Below are positions 21,986 through 33,175 of a stretch of 64,000 nt of DNA, one piece after another. Under the pieces are notes generated by a model, which was given only the letters and a program-made list of their open reading frames with translations, searched no databases and was not told where the DNA came from. The DNA comes from Agapanthus africanus (Eukaryota; Streptophyta; Magnoliopsida; Asparagales; Amaryllidaceae), in the NCBI GenBank assembly GCA_030015575.1, contig JASDDO010000004.1, forward strand, positions 321,850,654-321,914,653. The letters are read 5' to 3'. Position numbers and translations under genes: made by a program. Every line of letters begins with the position of its first letter. Position 1 is the first letter of the stretch.

Positions 21986-23204
21986 GAGAGAACATAAACT
22001 GTTCTTTAAATAAAGCCTCAGAGCCATAATGAGGGCTCAACACTCAATAAAAGAAAAAAAAGTTATCAGAACCCAAACCAATGCTCAGCATTGTTAAATG
22101 AAAAAGGGCCGAGCCTAATTAAATGTCCAATATTTTAACTGAGTGGGCCGAGCCCAAGTTGGCCACATATCTCTAATGTAGATTAATTGAGCCCATATGC
22201 TCATAAATCTTTTTAACTGGTCTTAGTCCCAAACTTGACTACAAATCTTCCAACCAACATTGGTTCAAGGGTACATCTCTTCATACCTCTGATATATGTA
22301 GTTGTAATTCCTCGACATCTTAAGAGAGATGGAGGGTCCCAATAACCAATAAGTTTTGGTGCATCCCCAAACGGTTGAACCAAAACCACACAGACTATGA
22401 CGTCTTTAAACTAGACTATGATGTCCTTAAACTTTACGGACTGTGAGGCCTTTAAACTCATAGACTATGATGTCTTTAAACCGGACTGTGGGGTCCTTAA
22501 ACTCATGGACTATGATGTCCTTAAACTTTATGGACTGTGAGGTCCTTAAACTCATAGACTATGATGTCTTTAAACTTTACAGACTATGACGTCTTTAAAC
22601 TGTCACGGACTATGATGTCCTTAAACCCAATGGACCGCATCATCCCTAAACTAAAACGATAGAGCCTAAATGCCCTGTCATCGGATCTAAATGATTCCAA
22701 ACCCCCGTTGAGTAGATCTTAGTCTAAAATTAGACTAACGTATCCTTAACAAACGTTTAAGTAGATCTTAATCTCAATGAGATTAATGATCCTTAAACCC
22801 AACCCAAACCCAAATCTAAGATAATACGAATTTGGACTAATCCACGCCCTACGGGCGACAATATAAATTAGTCTCTGTATACAATCCACGAGCAACCAAA
22901 AATAAAACAAATACACACGACACGAAGTGACCATCTGGAGAAGGAGAAAGTTGTTACTGCGATGCGGTAGCGTAATTAACTGCAGGGGCTTGCGCCTGCA
23001 GGGAAGAGCGTCCCCACAATCAAAAAACCCCTCAAATGAGGGGGAATCTGACGAAGTCTACTACAATGACCGCATCCGTCTAAACCTCCGATACACGGTG
23101 CCATAAATCAACTTGGCATCTTCCGAGAGGTGGATGGATAAAGCCAAATAGCATCTGGCCCCAAATTCAGGCAAGACGTTTACCGTCCCGGTTTTCGGCG
23201 GAGA
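21986..23204. other. Host-locus continuation, hairpin-rich
   Basis: No recognisable gene. Same hairpin style as 860-2586: AGAACA/TGTTCT (21989-22005), CAATGC-TCA-GCATTG (22079-22093), TTAGTCTAA-AA-TTAGACTAA (22719-22738), TTAATCTC-AAT-GAGATTAA (22768-22786), CGCCC-TAC-GGGCG (22845-22857), CTGCAGG/CCTGCAG (22980-23001), CCCCTCA-AA-TGAGGGG (23028-23043). From about 23050 to 23204 the hairpins stop; a minus-strand frame there (LALSIHLSEDAKLIYG) is open but unrecognised. The boundary with copia element D is at about 23205. Confidence 0.7.
22392..22627. repeat. Hairpin minisatellite, about ten units
   Basis: About ten 22-25 bp units of the form (A/G)GAC-TATGAT-GTC(T/C)-TTAAACT. The first four bases and the GTC(T/C) pair as a 4-bp stem. 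When the first base is A the partner is usually T; when it is G the partner is usually C (8 of 10 units by my reading). Confidence 0.85.
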
Positions 23205-24600
23205 ACAGTCCTATAGAATTCTCTCTAAGGTAAGTCCTTTGTGAGTGGATCCGCCGTTTTATCTTTCGCATCAACTCTCCTTACCTCGATCCTTTAGAGA
23301 TCAACCATCTCCTTGATCAGGTGATATTTGCCTCAGAATATGTCTGGATTGCTGATGGGACCAGCGTTCCTAGGCCAAAGCCACAACTCCATTTGTTGTC
23401 ACAATAAATGTTATTGGACGCTCAATGGTAGGAACCATGTTCATCTCATGAACATGAAATGCCCAGATAGCCACTGTGACAGCATCGTTGGTAGTAATGT
23501 ATTCAGCCCTTATCGTCTAGTTTGCTACGGTATATATCTTGGAACTCTTCCAACATACCGTCCCTCCATTGAGGGTAAATACAATGCCTATGACTGACTT
23601 TCAGTCGACCTTATCACTTTGGAAGCTCGAACCAAGAACATTCTTTTAGTGCTTCTCAAGTACTTAAGAATGTCCTCCACAGCTGTCCAGTGATTCTCCA
23701 AAGATCCGATTGATTCCTGATCACTACACCTTGTGAGTTAGCTATATCTGTTCTGGTACATAACATCGCATACATGATAGAGCCTACTGCCGAAGTATAG
23801 GGTATCCCTTGCTCACGAGCTCTCTCCAAATCAGTCTTGAAAGACATCTTTTTGGAGAGAGTGATTCCTGAGTAAGTGGGCAAACCACCATGCTTAGAAT
23901 CCTCTATACTAAACCCATTTAGAATAGTGTTAATGTACCTGGATTTGGGACACTCCCAATATCCATTTAGATCTATCACCATAGATCATAATCCATAAGA
24001 TGTAGTAGGTATCATCCAGATCTTCTATTGAGAATAGTCGTGATAAGAGGAGCTTGACCGAGTATAGTATAGGAAACCATTTCCTATCAAGAGTATGTCA
24101 TCTACGTACAATACATGGAAGACAACCTTATTCTCTACAACCTTTTTGTATATACAAGGTTCATATATCTTTTTGATGAAGTCAAACTCTTTGACTGCCA
24201 CATCAAAATAGATGTTCCAACTCCGCGATGCGCGCATTGATCCTGATGGACTTAAGCATAGCTTTGAAAGTCTCAACTTTTCCATCTACACCAAGAATCT
24301 TCTCAAGATCCATTTGCTCCCAATGGGTTTTACCCCTGCAGGTGCAATGATCAAAGTCATACTTTGTTGGTGTACATGGATTCCATCTATGATTGCATAA
24401 CATCCAGCCATTTCACAAAGTCTCTACTTATGATAGCCTGCCTGAACCTAGTTGGGCCATCATCTATCATGATGCAATCCTCGCTCCCACTGTCACCGAG
24501 AAGACCGTAGTATCTCTCAAGTGGATGAGGAACCCTACCATATTTGCGGAGAGGCTGAGGTTCATTGAAGACTATTGAATCCTTTGGTTTCACCAAATCA
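23205..24600 (-). pseudogene. pol: Copia RNase H and reverse transcriptase, degenerate
   Basis: Broken frames on the minus strand. RT pieces: ILGVDGKVETFKAMLKSIR, ASRSWNIYFDVAVKEFDFIKK and LYVDDILLIGN, which keeps both catalytic Asp residues of YVDD. Further on: SRYINTILNGFSIED and ERAREQGIPYTSAVGSIMYAMLCTRTD. The RNase H part (23205-23655) is recognisable mainly at DNA level against 48221-48900. Many frameshifts and an internal deletion in RT make it inactive. Confidence 0.8.
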
Positions 24601-25560
24601 TCAGCTGTTAGTTTGTCCAGCTGGAACTGCTTCCAGTTCTACCTCATGACCACAAATTTCTTCATAAGAAATTCCTTTTCTAAAAAGGTGGCATGCTGAG
24701 AAACAAAACACCTTTTGCTCCTTAGTGTGGTAGAAGATATTCCCTCGCAAATGTTTGGGATATCCAACAAACTTATATAGATCTGACCTTGCCTCGAGCT
24801 TGTCCAGATTCTACTTTTCAACATAAGCCGGACAACCCCATATCTTAACTCGTTTAAAACATGGTCTCTTCCTATTCCATATCTCATATGGAGTGGTAGG
24901 CATTGATTTGGACGAAACCCCATTCAATAGGTATGCAGCTTCTCAAGTGCATAACACCCAAAAGGAAACAGGTAACTCAGCAATACTCATCATAGAACGC
25001 ACCATATCTCATAGGGTGCGATACCTCCGCCCAAATACACCGTTGTGCTGTGGTGTACTCGAAGGAGTAAGCTGAGAGAGAATCATATTCTCCTTTAAAT
25101 AATTCAGGAACTCCATGCCCAAGTATTCTCCTCCTCGATCACATCGAAGGACTATAATACTTCTACCCGTCCGGTTCTCAACTTCAAGCTTATATTCCAT
25201 GAATTTCTCAAAAGTTTCAGACTTGTGTTTCAACAGGAACATATATCTGAATCCTGAGAGAAGATCAGTGAATATAATGAAGTACGAAGAACCAATCCTG
25301 GCATTAGTAGACATAAGACCGAATACATCATCATGTATCCGTCCCAAGTGTTCAGTAACTCTTTCTTTGTTTCCAGTAAACGGAATATTGGTCATTTTAC
25401 CTTTGAGACAAGACTGGAAAGTATCATAAGATGAAAATTCGAACAGATTCTCATATTCATCCTTATGTAACTTAGCTGGTCGTGTCGCATTGTATGACCT
25501 AGTCTACAATGCCTCAAGAAGGGTTCGTTCATTTCTGAACTACTCCTCGTGTGTGTTCTA
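24601..25560 (-). pseudogene. pol: Copia integrase, degenerate
   Basis: Frame 25395-25009 holds the integrase core: SSYFIIFTDLLSGFRYMFLLKHKSETFEKF, then VLRCDRGGEYLGMEF (second catalytic Asp) and TPQHNGVFGRRYRTL (where the catalytic Glu of the usual SERRNRTL is lost). The first catalytic Asp is shifted (IHDDVFG). The C-terminal region (24923-24639) parallels KVWGCPAFVKKQ...HAHFLETEFL of element E. Inactive. Confidence 0.82.
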
Positions 25561-25646
25561 CTTACTTTGAACCGTGGTTTGATTTAGAACGTATATGCTA
25601 TTACATAACGTGCATGACTCAATCAACTCTTGATTAAGGAAAATGT

Positions 25647-26126
25647 TCACAACATTATCCTCCAATACAGAATTATATCTTTCTTTAACTGAATAAAGAA
25701 TCTAATATAATGTTGTATATCAGGTTCGGTATGTAATAACATTCGTTCAGAATCAATGTATTTACCATTTGGTAATATAAGGTGATATCTGCCAACTGAC
25801 TTGGCTGCAACAATTGCACCATTCTCTAACACTTAGAGACATATCATCAAATCCCAGTTCTCTACCTTTCGTAGCCCATATAACAGATTGCATATGTGGG
25901 ATCCTAATCCGGTATCTTATACCTAGGACATAGAGGAAACTGAGAAACAGTTCTTGGTAATGGACACACCCGAAGAATATGCATCAATATGCTTATTCCT
26001 CATTTGGGTGGCATGGGAATCCGGATATTCCCCTATTTTCTGCTCGGACTTATAACATTCATAAGATAGAGTGAAACCAACGTTCCCCAGCTCAGTATAA
26101 AAAGTAGGTTCGATCAATGCATCCAT
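25647..26126 (-). pseudogene. gag: Copia protease and gag remnant
   Basis: Protease region: NGAIVAAKSVGRYHLILPNGKYIDSERML parallels NGMSMDAESVGEYHLELTTGQ of element E; the DTG catalytic turn is damaged. The upstream frame (26126-25923) ends SSGVSITKNCFSVSSMS, matching E's GVLMIENCMSVNPTS. The gag core is almost wholly deleted. Confidence 0.65.
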
Positions 26127-26589
26127 ATTATTATCTTGATTTAAGGCGTGACATGGTCACTACCAGGAGAGGGAGAGAGAGAAAAACTCTGCGTGCGCTC
26201 TTGCAAGATCAGATTGGTTATTATTTTATCTATTCAGGATGGCTCCCACTGTTTTTATCAAATCTTCCTTTAAACCCTAAAAGGTAAGACTAACCGGGAT
26301 TAATTACACCCTATAAGTTCGCCAATCTTTCGGCCAGGCCGGTGTCGGTACTTTGAGGGAGGTTCCCCGTGCTTTCGCACGGACCTAATTAAAATAAATC
26401 TCGTTTTCCCTGGGCATAACTCCATTAACTAGACACCTACTTGATTGGCTAATTGTAATGTGTAAAACTCTCCCAGGAGTAACTCTTACTCACAGTGGGT
26501 ATCAGGATCCAACTATCTCATAGAAAGTATGCAATCTCAATGCAAATTTCAATACTTGAAATTCCCGATAATACTTTTACCCTTGGTGA

Positions 26590-26794
26590 CTTATGACCTT
26601 AACTATGGTCAACAAATCATAAGCACTAGTCAAGTTCTACCCGTCATTTCCTGATTAATTAGACCCACCCATATGAACCTTAACTATGGTCAACAAAGTC
26701 ATATGACTGTTCTAATTAATCGCATCATATGCTGTGTAGGAAGACATCACTTAGCTACCGCACACTACGCCTTAACTATGGTCAACAAACGTAG
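26590..26794 (-). ncRNA. Three conserved stem-loops in copia leader (D)
   Basis: Three inverted repeats, each enclosing CCTTAACTATGGTCAACAA: CTTATGA/TCATAAG (26590-26623), CATATGA/TCATATG (26670-26705) and CTACG/CGTAG (26765-26794). The same three occur in element E at 52460-52669 with different but still pairing outer arms. An RNA-level role in the genomic transcript is inferred. Confidence 0.7.
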
Positions 26795-26933
26795 CATGAA
26801 TACTAAGTACTCTACTTCCTAAAATGACGGAGGGTGACAGGTTTTTAAAAAAACCTTTTGTGTAATGAACTTGATATCGTTGTAGAATCGAGTGAATTTT
26901 AAAAGGAGTGTTTTTTAGGCTTTTACTAGTTTT

Positions 26934-27187
26934 GCTAAAGAGGACACTCCCGGTGAAGGGATCTCGGCTCTTTTCTTATCAAATAAGGTGCAGGATATTT
27001 CATAAATACCGCTATGCAAAGCAAAAACTATAGAAGCAGTCAAAAGACAAACCGAGTGGGTTATAGTATCTGCCAGTTTCGCTAAAGAGGTCACTCCCGG
27101 TGAAGGGATCTCGGATCTTTCCTTATCGAATAAGGTGCTGGATATTCTACAAGGAATACCGCTATGCAAAGCAAGAACTAGAGGTAC
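26934..27187. repeat. Tandem duplication in D leader
   Basis: Two diverged copies, offset 147 bp, starting gctaaagagg(a/t)cactcccgg at 26934 and 27081, each ending ataccgctatgcaaagcaa. An ORF across both (26915-27190) is a by-product. Confidence 0.8.
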
Positions 27188-28109
27188 CAATTTTTAAAAC
27201 AAGTTTCTACAACATCTTTAGATTTCTTTTATTTTCATTAATCTCATTAATGAAGTCCCATCAATTATACTTCCGAAGCATCACATAAGAAACGAAAGCA
27301 TCAATATTTATTATATCTCATATATATAATATAGGCAATCGTCTCAACATATAAAGTGATCACATCACAGAATATCAGCAGCAAAAGAACACATATGAAA
27401 TATTGGATATACTAGGAATTCTGTGTTTTAATTAAGCCAATAAAAAACGCGGATTCCACGGTCGTGATGAATAGTCAAACCCACATCTCTAGACCTCTAC
27501 GAGAGCGGCAAGCAACCCTACCAATTCTAGAGTTAGGAGACCCGGTCTCGACTCCTCGAGATGGTCTCCCACTGGACTCTAGAACCCGGTTACTTGTGCT
27601 CCCCGCCTTGGGTCTATCCTAATACGGAAAAGTAAGTAATATACATCAATAGTGAAATCATCCTCAACCCGGAAGTGCCCTAATAAAATAATATTACATA
27701 CAAGCTTTTACATGAATGAAAAAAAACTCTCATCTCACATTAAAAAAACCCGGCTATTCAAAACACGACGATCCAATATTTCACAGCAACACATAATATC
27801 GCATATCATCAACGTAAGTAAATATGCGTATCCCAATTGTCATTGACATACAGCAACGAAACTGGCGATACACCATATATTACACTTACGGTCGCAGAAA
27901 ATAAAGTGAAAAACTACAACAATTGGAATCCGCAACCACCTTAGACATCATAAACCCAATGTATCACATACTTTGGATTTCATGCCCAGCCATATGAATT
28001 TCTTAGACATCGCATGCCTAACAATTATAAATCCCGCATTTTAGTTTCGATATTGAAAACACTTTCTAATAACCTGTCGAGTAATTCAACAAGATTCCCG
28101 ATAACCTGA

Positions 28110-28345
28110 TCGAATGCTCGTCGGAAACTTTAGTAGACGGCCGCACCCCCGATACCGTCGACGAAGTGCACTTAGGCGGAACATCGCGGCCGCGAGCACC
28201 CGAACGGATGCTTTTGGCGACGTGGTTCTCCTACAGTCACTTGGTCGGGGCTATGAGGCACGGCTATCTAGTAAAGTTACCCGGCGAGTATCCGCATACG
28301 CTACGTAATTGCGACGGACTTTTGATCCTCATCAAAATTCCATGG
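28110..28345. other. GC-richer insert in D leader
   Basis: Segment with no counterpart in E's leader and a higher GC content than its surroundings. A plus-strand frame of about 85 codons is open through it (DTVDEVHLGG, ERMLLATWFSYSHLVGAM, TLRNCDGLLILIKIPW). I do not recognise the protein. The flanks AACCTGATCGAATG and AACCGATCAAATG are similar, as a short direct repeat would be. Could be a captured host fragment. Confidence 0.4.
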
Positions 28346-28600
28346 CAACCGATCAAATGAGACTAACTTGCTAGATTTATAAAATTCAAACTAATTATCA
28401 CATAACTAAATTTGTGGATTCCAAATATTGTATCACAATCACAGATAGCTAGAAGTTGTTAAACTTTTTGATCGAATAAACAAACACCCAAAATTTCCTA
28501 AAGAGCTCAACACTTGAGCGGAGTTCAAAAAGTACCCAGAACATGCCACAACACCTATGAACCATCCGTAGAAGGGCCGACCGATGCCTCACTCATGTCT

Positions 28601-28644
28601 CCGCGGAACTGCCGCAAACCCTAGGGTATGACTGCGGTTCCGCG
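28601..28644. repeat. CCGCGG module (copia D leader), decayed
   Basis: CCGCGGAACTGCCGC (28601-28615), then GCGGTTCCGCG (28634-28644): same two-hairpin layout as the Athila-type modules, partly mutated. Confidence 0.75.
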
Positions 28645-29192
28645 ATCCAAAAAGTCGAGTTTGGGTATCGTTCTTCTAGAGGGTCCTCAGAATCGCTTGC
28701 ATGATTTTCTGAAGATTTTAAACTTGGAAAAAATCCGACTCTTGGAAAATTTCCAGCGAGGGAAAAATTGGGTTATTTATATCTGTTCGAACTTTTTAAC
28801 GTCATCTAAATAACCCGAATAAATGTTAGAATTATGATTATGAAACACTCCGAATTACCTTTGCAGAAAGTTAATATCACATGCAATTTTATCAAAAACA
28901 AGCAATACCTGAAACACCAAAACCCAGAGACTGGAACACTCTAGAAATTTCAACCCATAACACCACTATAAAACCGAGATGGACGGATTTTCTAGGTATG
29001 TGGCCAGCCAAATTCCGGCGATGGGGGGTGAATTTTCTACTGTGTTCATGTTACATCTCATATAACATTCTGCAGTTACTAAAAAAAATTTATAGGCGAT
29101 TTAAAATTCGACTGAAACTGGATTTCGTTGTTTTAAGTTTCGGAGTAGTTTCGGTTTCGTAATCTAACAAATATTGTCTAATTCTCTAGCTT

Positions 29193-29205
29193 GGCTCTGA
29201 TACCA
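29193..29205 (-). other. Primer binding site, initiator tRNA-Met
   Basis: TGGTATCAGAGCC on the element's strand, one base after the LTR, the standard copia PBS. Confidence 0.88.
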
Positions 29206-29206
29206 C

Positions 29207-30581
29207 TGCAGGGTTCCCTAGGGCGGCAGCAAGGTTTCGGGAGGTATCGTCCATGCCATTTTCAAAATTTTGCCGTACTAAAGAACTCTAACATAGAATC
29301 TTAACTAGAGATTTCGACGAACTAGCAATGCAAACATCTTTACATCTAAGTGAATGAGGAATACAACCTTTGTAGACCGGTCCTTCACTTCTAAAGCTCC
29401 GTAGTAGTCCCTTCGCTCTAAGTAGTGAACACCCGAACTCTATTAAGGGTTCACATGAAGAAATGAACAAGCTTGCTCGAAGTCTTCGAAGCCAAAGATG
29501 ATCTACGTCGAGGAGACTCAAGCTCATGCTACCTCTTCACTAATGGTAGATTACTGAAGCAAACACCCTAAACTAAATGGCTAATATAGTAGAGAATGAT
29601 GAAGTATGAATTGGGCTCAGTTTAGATTAATTTTTCTCACAATATTTCATCACATTTTCAAAAGCTAGAAAGCTTTTCCATGAGGAAGAAGAAGATGAAG
29701 TGATGAGAGAATGAAAACTCATGAGGTGAGAATAGCAACCATGAGTGAGTTAGTGTCATATCCTAACTCATGTAGAGACTAAACTATAGCTAACAATAAT
29801 GGTTAGGTTAATAAATATCTACAAACAAAACAAAATTAGTAGACTTGGGCAATGGTTCCACAAACTTCTACAAGCTTATAGCCATGACAAATTTCCATCC
29901 AATTTTGAATTACTTAGATAAATATAAACCCTTCATTATATCAAGCATGGTATGAGTCTCATACACCCATGAAGCATGTGGCATCAAGCATAACACAAAT
30001 AAAATGTACATTAATATATATCACATATATACTATATGCACACAAGTGAGAAAAAAGAAATGTTTAAGTGAGCTAATATTAGTTAATGTAATTCAATATA
30101 TCAAATATATAATTATACATTAAATTATTAAATCAACACTTGATTTAATAATCCGGCTATATCACATACAACCGGCTAATATCAAATGTAACAATCTATC
30201 GAATCAACACTTGATCCGATGACCTGGCTATAGCACATATAACCGACCGATATCACATATCGCGAGAATAGAATGCGGTATCACATGCGAGCATTAATCT
30301 CGGTCCCGTACATATCACATATGTGCTCCTACTTCATTTCGCATGAACCAGGAAACCTCTGTGTTGGACTCTGAAGACTCATCAATATGCCGGCAGTAGG
30401 TGATGATCATATCAAACACCCACAAGCCGCAAGCGGTCTAGTAAACGTAATGGCCACCCGGGTATTTAGAGATTAGAATATCAACAAGCAAGCCTGCTCA
30501 TACTCCTGTGAATCCAATCAGTAACACTACCGTACAGTCCGGTCTCTTCGTCAGATATGTCGCATATCACTGCCTGGGGGT
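29207..30581 (-). repeat. Element D 5' LTR, interrupted
   Basis: Starts TG next to the PBS. The segment 30350-30580 parallels E's LTR at about 55150-55350 (TTGGACTCTGAAGACTC, then TACAGTCCGGTCT). The middle (30010-30330) holds a run of hairpins with CAC loops, e.g. TTATTAAATCAA-CAC-TTGATTTAATAA. It is broken at 30581/30582 by element C. Confidence 0.8.
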
Positions 30582-30967
30582 TGTTCATACCATAATATTG
30601 CATTATTATATTCCCCATTCCTATTCGTTTATAAATAAACATGTACTTTTGACGCATGTCTGCTACATATTACAGGATACAGGTTCTTGGAGCGAAAACA
30701 GTGAAAATGACAAAAGATGATACAAAAGAGAGACTTTTGATCAACAAGTAGAAGGGTCCTAGTCAAGCCTAGACGAAGAACGGTTCACAAAGGTACAAGG
30801 CAACGCATAGTCTAAAATGTCAAAGGGAATAGTTAAAAGACCACTACAAGTTTCACTGAAAGATCTGGAGAAGACCCAGAAGCCAAATGGAGAAAAGAAC
30901 TAGAGAAATAGAAAGCCCAAAGCATCAAGAAGCAGCCCATAAAATTTAATTCAATGATCTCATCAAT

Positions 30968-31014
30968 GGGCCGCGGAACCGCGGCCCTACCCTCACCCAT
31001 GCCGCGGTTCCGCG
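30968..31014. repeat. CCGCGG module (LTR C, left)
   Basis: GGGCCGCGGAACCGCGGCCC (30968-30987) and GCCGCGGTTCCGCG (31001-31014) in U3. The copy in the 3' LTR is at 62978-63026. Confidence 0.9.
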
Positions 31015-31140
31015 CCCATCTACTACACATGTCGGTGCAGAAAATTCATGGCGGTGCGTCGGTGCTTTAGTTGGGATTTTTAGGGGGTATATCTGTAATA
31101 TCACATGTGCGAGCAATTGTAACCCTAATTTTCCTATTTC

Positions 31141-31150
31141 CTATAAAAAT
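31141..31150 (+). promoter_or_regulatory. TATA box of element C
   Basis: CTATAAAAAT; identical in the 3' LTR at 63151-63160. A likely core promoter for the genomic RNA. Confidence 0.6.
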
Positions 31151-32036
31151 GTATTCTAAAGATTGTATTGGGGATGCCTCTTTTTCATAAATAAAAATTC
31201 AGATTCAATCAAAGTTGAGAGGATCAAATCTGTAAGTTTGTCTTTTATTTTCTGCCTTAGTTTATAATTAAATTCTTGCCCTAGATTAATTCATTCTTTG
31301 CCCTAGCTTTATAATTAAATTCTTTCCTTAGATTAATTAATCTTTTGCCTCAGTTAAATCTAGTGTAGATTCTTTTAACCTGCAGTAGATAACTAATCTA
31401 TTAGATAAAAAAAATACATACAATAAAAATGATGTTTTTAACAGATCCCCTAATGAGCGAGTAATTTCCTCGCTTGTTAAGGTTAGGAATAGGGAGGAGT
31501 TTGAGACATTAAGATCTCTCATCTCTTTCGTGCCCAATAATTTGTAAGAATTAGAACTTCATGCATGCATGCATGATCCGCTCCCTACGGCACCCTACCC
31601 ATGAGGTAACGGTAAAACCGTAGTATAAAAGACCGGACATGCATGACTTCCATGAAGGTTAGAGCAATTATTAGGAAAGGACGGACAAGGATCTAGAGGA
31701 AGAAACTTCGTTTCTTCCCAATCATCATAATCCCCTTTACTAATAATTGCTATAACTCCTAAAAGATTTAATTTAGGGCATTGAAAGAGGTGGGAAATTT
31801 AATCTTCCCAAACTCCACCTTAGACCTAATCCTAGCAAGTTTCTTAACTCTCGTACAATTTAGTTTTTTTAGATTTAATAAAAAAACCAAACACCCATTG
31901 GAATTAGCTCGTAAAAACACTTAGGAAAATTACAACATCCCTGTGGACCGACCCGTACTCACTGGCTAGCTGCAAAGCGACGCCGTTTTTGATTACGGTA
32001 AAATATCTTTGATCGTTACAATCCTACATAATCAAA

Positions 32037-32053
32037 TGGCGCCGTTGCCGGGG
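32037..32053 (+). other. Primer binding site, tRNA-Asp
   Basis: TGGCGCCGTTGCCGGGG, a perfect complement of the 17-nt 3' end of tRNA-Asp(GTC), two bases after the LTR. Confidence 0.92.
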
Positions 32054-33175
32054 ATGGCGTAAGAAATTTCCTTTTTGTAATTTCGGGTTAATATATATTT
32101 TAGAAAATCATAAAAATCTGAAAATTTGAAAAGTATAAAAAAAATTATCTTTTTTTTATTGTTTGAAGGGTTTATCGTTTGAATTTTGCAGAAACAGCGA
32201 AGAATCTCGGATCTGGAAAATTCCAGAATGCGAAAAAGAAAAATTTACATCAGAACAGAAAGGAAATTCCACAACAGAACAGTTCAATTTTTCCAGTTCA
32301 CTGATACCTCCTCCAGACCGCGGAACCGCAGCTCAAGAGCACCCCAAACCGCAGAACCGCGGCGTCCACGTGGCTTCTTTGCGCAAAATCTGCTCTGTTT
32401 GTTTTCTTTTCCCCTTCTCTGCCAACCTCCATATATCTTTTTGCGAAATTCTCTGCATGATTCTTTGCGCATAAAAATAAGAATATCTTTCCCCTTCTAA
32501 ATAACATATTTTCTGCAGGTTTCTTTGCGCCGCGCTTAAAAATAATTAATTGCAAGTGAATTTACTGTTTTGCATAATTTAATCGGACTTTAAGGGGCTA
32601 TTGACCAACTCAGATTGGGTGGGGATTTCATCACCCTTCCCAAGACCCCAGAAATCACTTAAAGCATTTGCGTTGACCACTCTTAATTAAAAAATACTAG
32701 ACTCAGCCCTAAGGACTTCAAGCTCAATAGGACAAAGGACTAGTTATAGGCATCGACCGTTTATCCTAACCTGACTTTGCGGTGTCTAGGCAAGTGGTTA
32801 TTTAATTAGGACCGCTACTTGTAGCGGGGAGCCTCCCACTTACCTGGCACTTACCTGGCCGCAATTGGCGGTGAAGAGGCGGTTTGAGGTCCTATTTCTA
32901 ATCCTAGTTAGGAGCTGTCTAGCTGACCTAGGTGACCCTAGATCTATGCCTGATTGTGCATGTGTGGTTGATCGCATTTGTGTCACAAGTCTCTTTTCAA
33001 AAATCTTTTGCAAAAATTTCACATAAAAAAAAGGGAAAAATCTTTTCAAAAAAAAAACTTGCAACTTGTCGCTAAAGAAATCCTTGCAACTCACTTACAC
33101 CACTTCTTCTCATTGACGTTATCTTACCTCCACATTCTGTCTTTCATTTTTCTGACTACACTACCCCTTTAGTGT
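32054..33175 (+). other. Element C leader
   Basis: Untranslated. CCGCGG module at 32317-32364 (CCGCGGAACCGC, then CCGCAGAACCGCGG). Overlapping short ORFs at 32163-32555 on both strands are chance readings. It includes a stretch (32590-32760) that is conserved in the leaders of A and B. Confidence 0.75.

Larger units (their letters stand above)
26130..29192 (-). other. Element D, long leader
   Basis: About 3 kb between gag and PBS, no conserved ORF, colinear with E's leader (52003-54049). Left to right it contains three stem-loops (26590-26794), a tandem duplication (26934-27187), a GC-richer insert absent from E (28110-28345) and a decayed CCGCGG module (28601-28644). Confidence 0.75.
23205..30581 (-). 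mobile_element. Element D: old Ty1/copia remnant
   Basis: Minus-strand copia element, heavily mutated: RNase H, RT, integrase, protease and a shrunken gag from left to right, then a 3-kb leader, an initiator-tRNA-Met PBS and its 5' LTR (29207 onward). It is colinear with element E. Homology to E begins about 55 bp inside E's polypurine tract, so D's 3' end and 3' LTR are missing on the left. The 5' LTR is interrupted at 30581 by element C; the rest would lie beyond the window. Confidence 0.85.
30582..32034 (+). repeat. Element C 5' LTR
   Basis: 1,453 bp, TGTTCATACC...ATCA. TATA box CTATAAAAAT at 31141-31150. CCGCGG module at 30968-31014, about 130 bp upstream of the TATA box. Confidence 0.92.

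Noticed and set aside
22392-22627. CRISPR-like spacing of repeats
   Set aside because: Plant nuclear context, units contiguous with no distinct spacers, no cas genes.
26915-27190. 91-residue ORF with an internal repeat in D's leader
   Set aside because: The repeat is a 147-bp DNA duplication and E has no matching ORF.
32163-32555. Overlapping 60-105 residue ORFs on both strands in the C leader
   Set aside because: Antisense to each other, absent from the A and B leaders, and overlapping the CCGCGG module.
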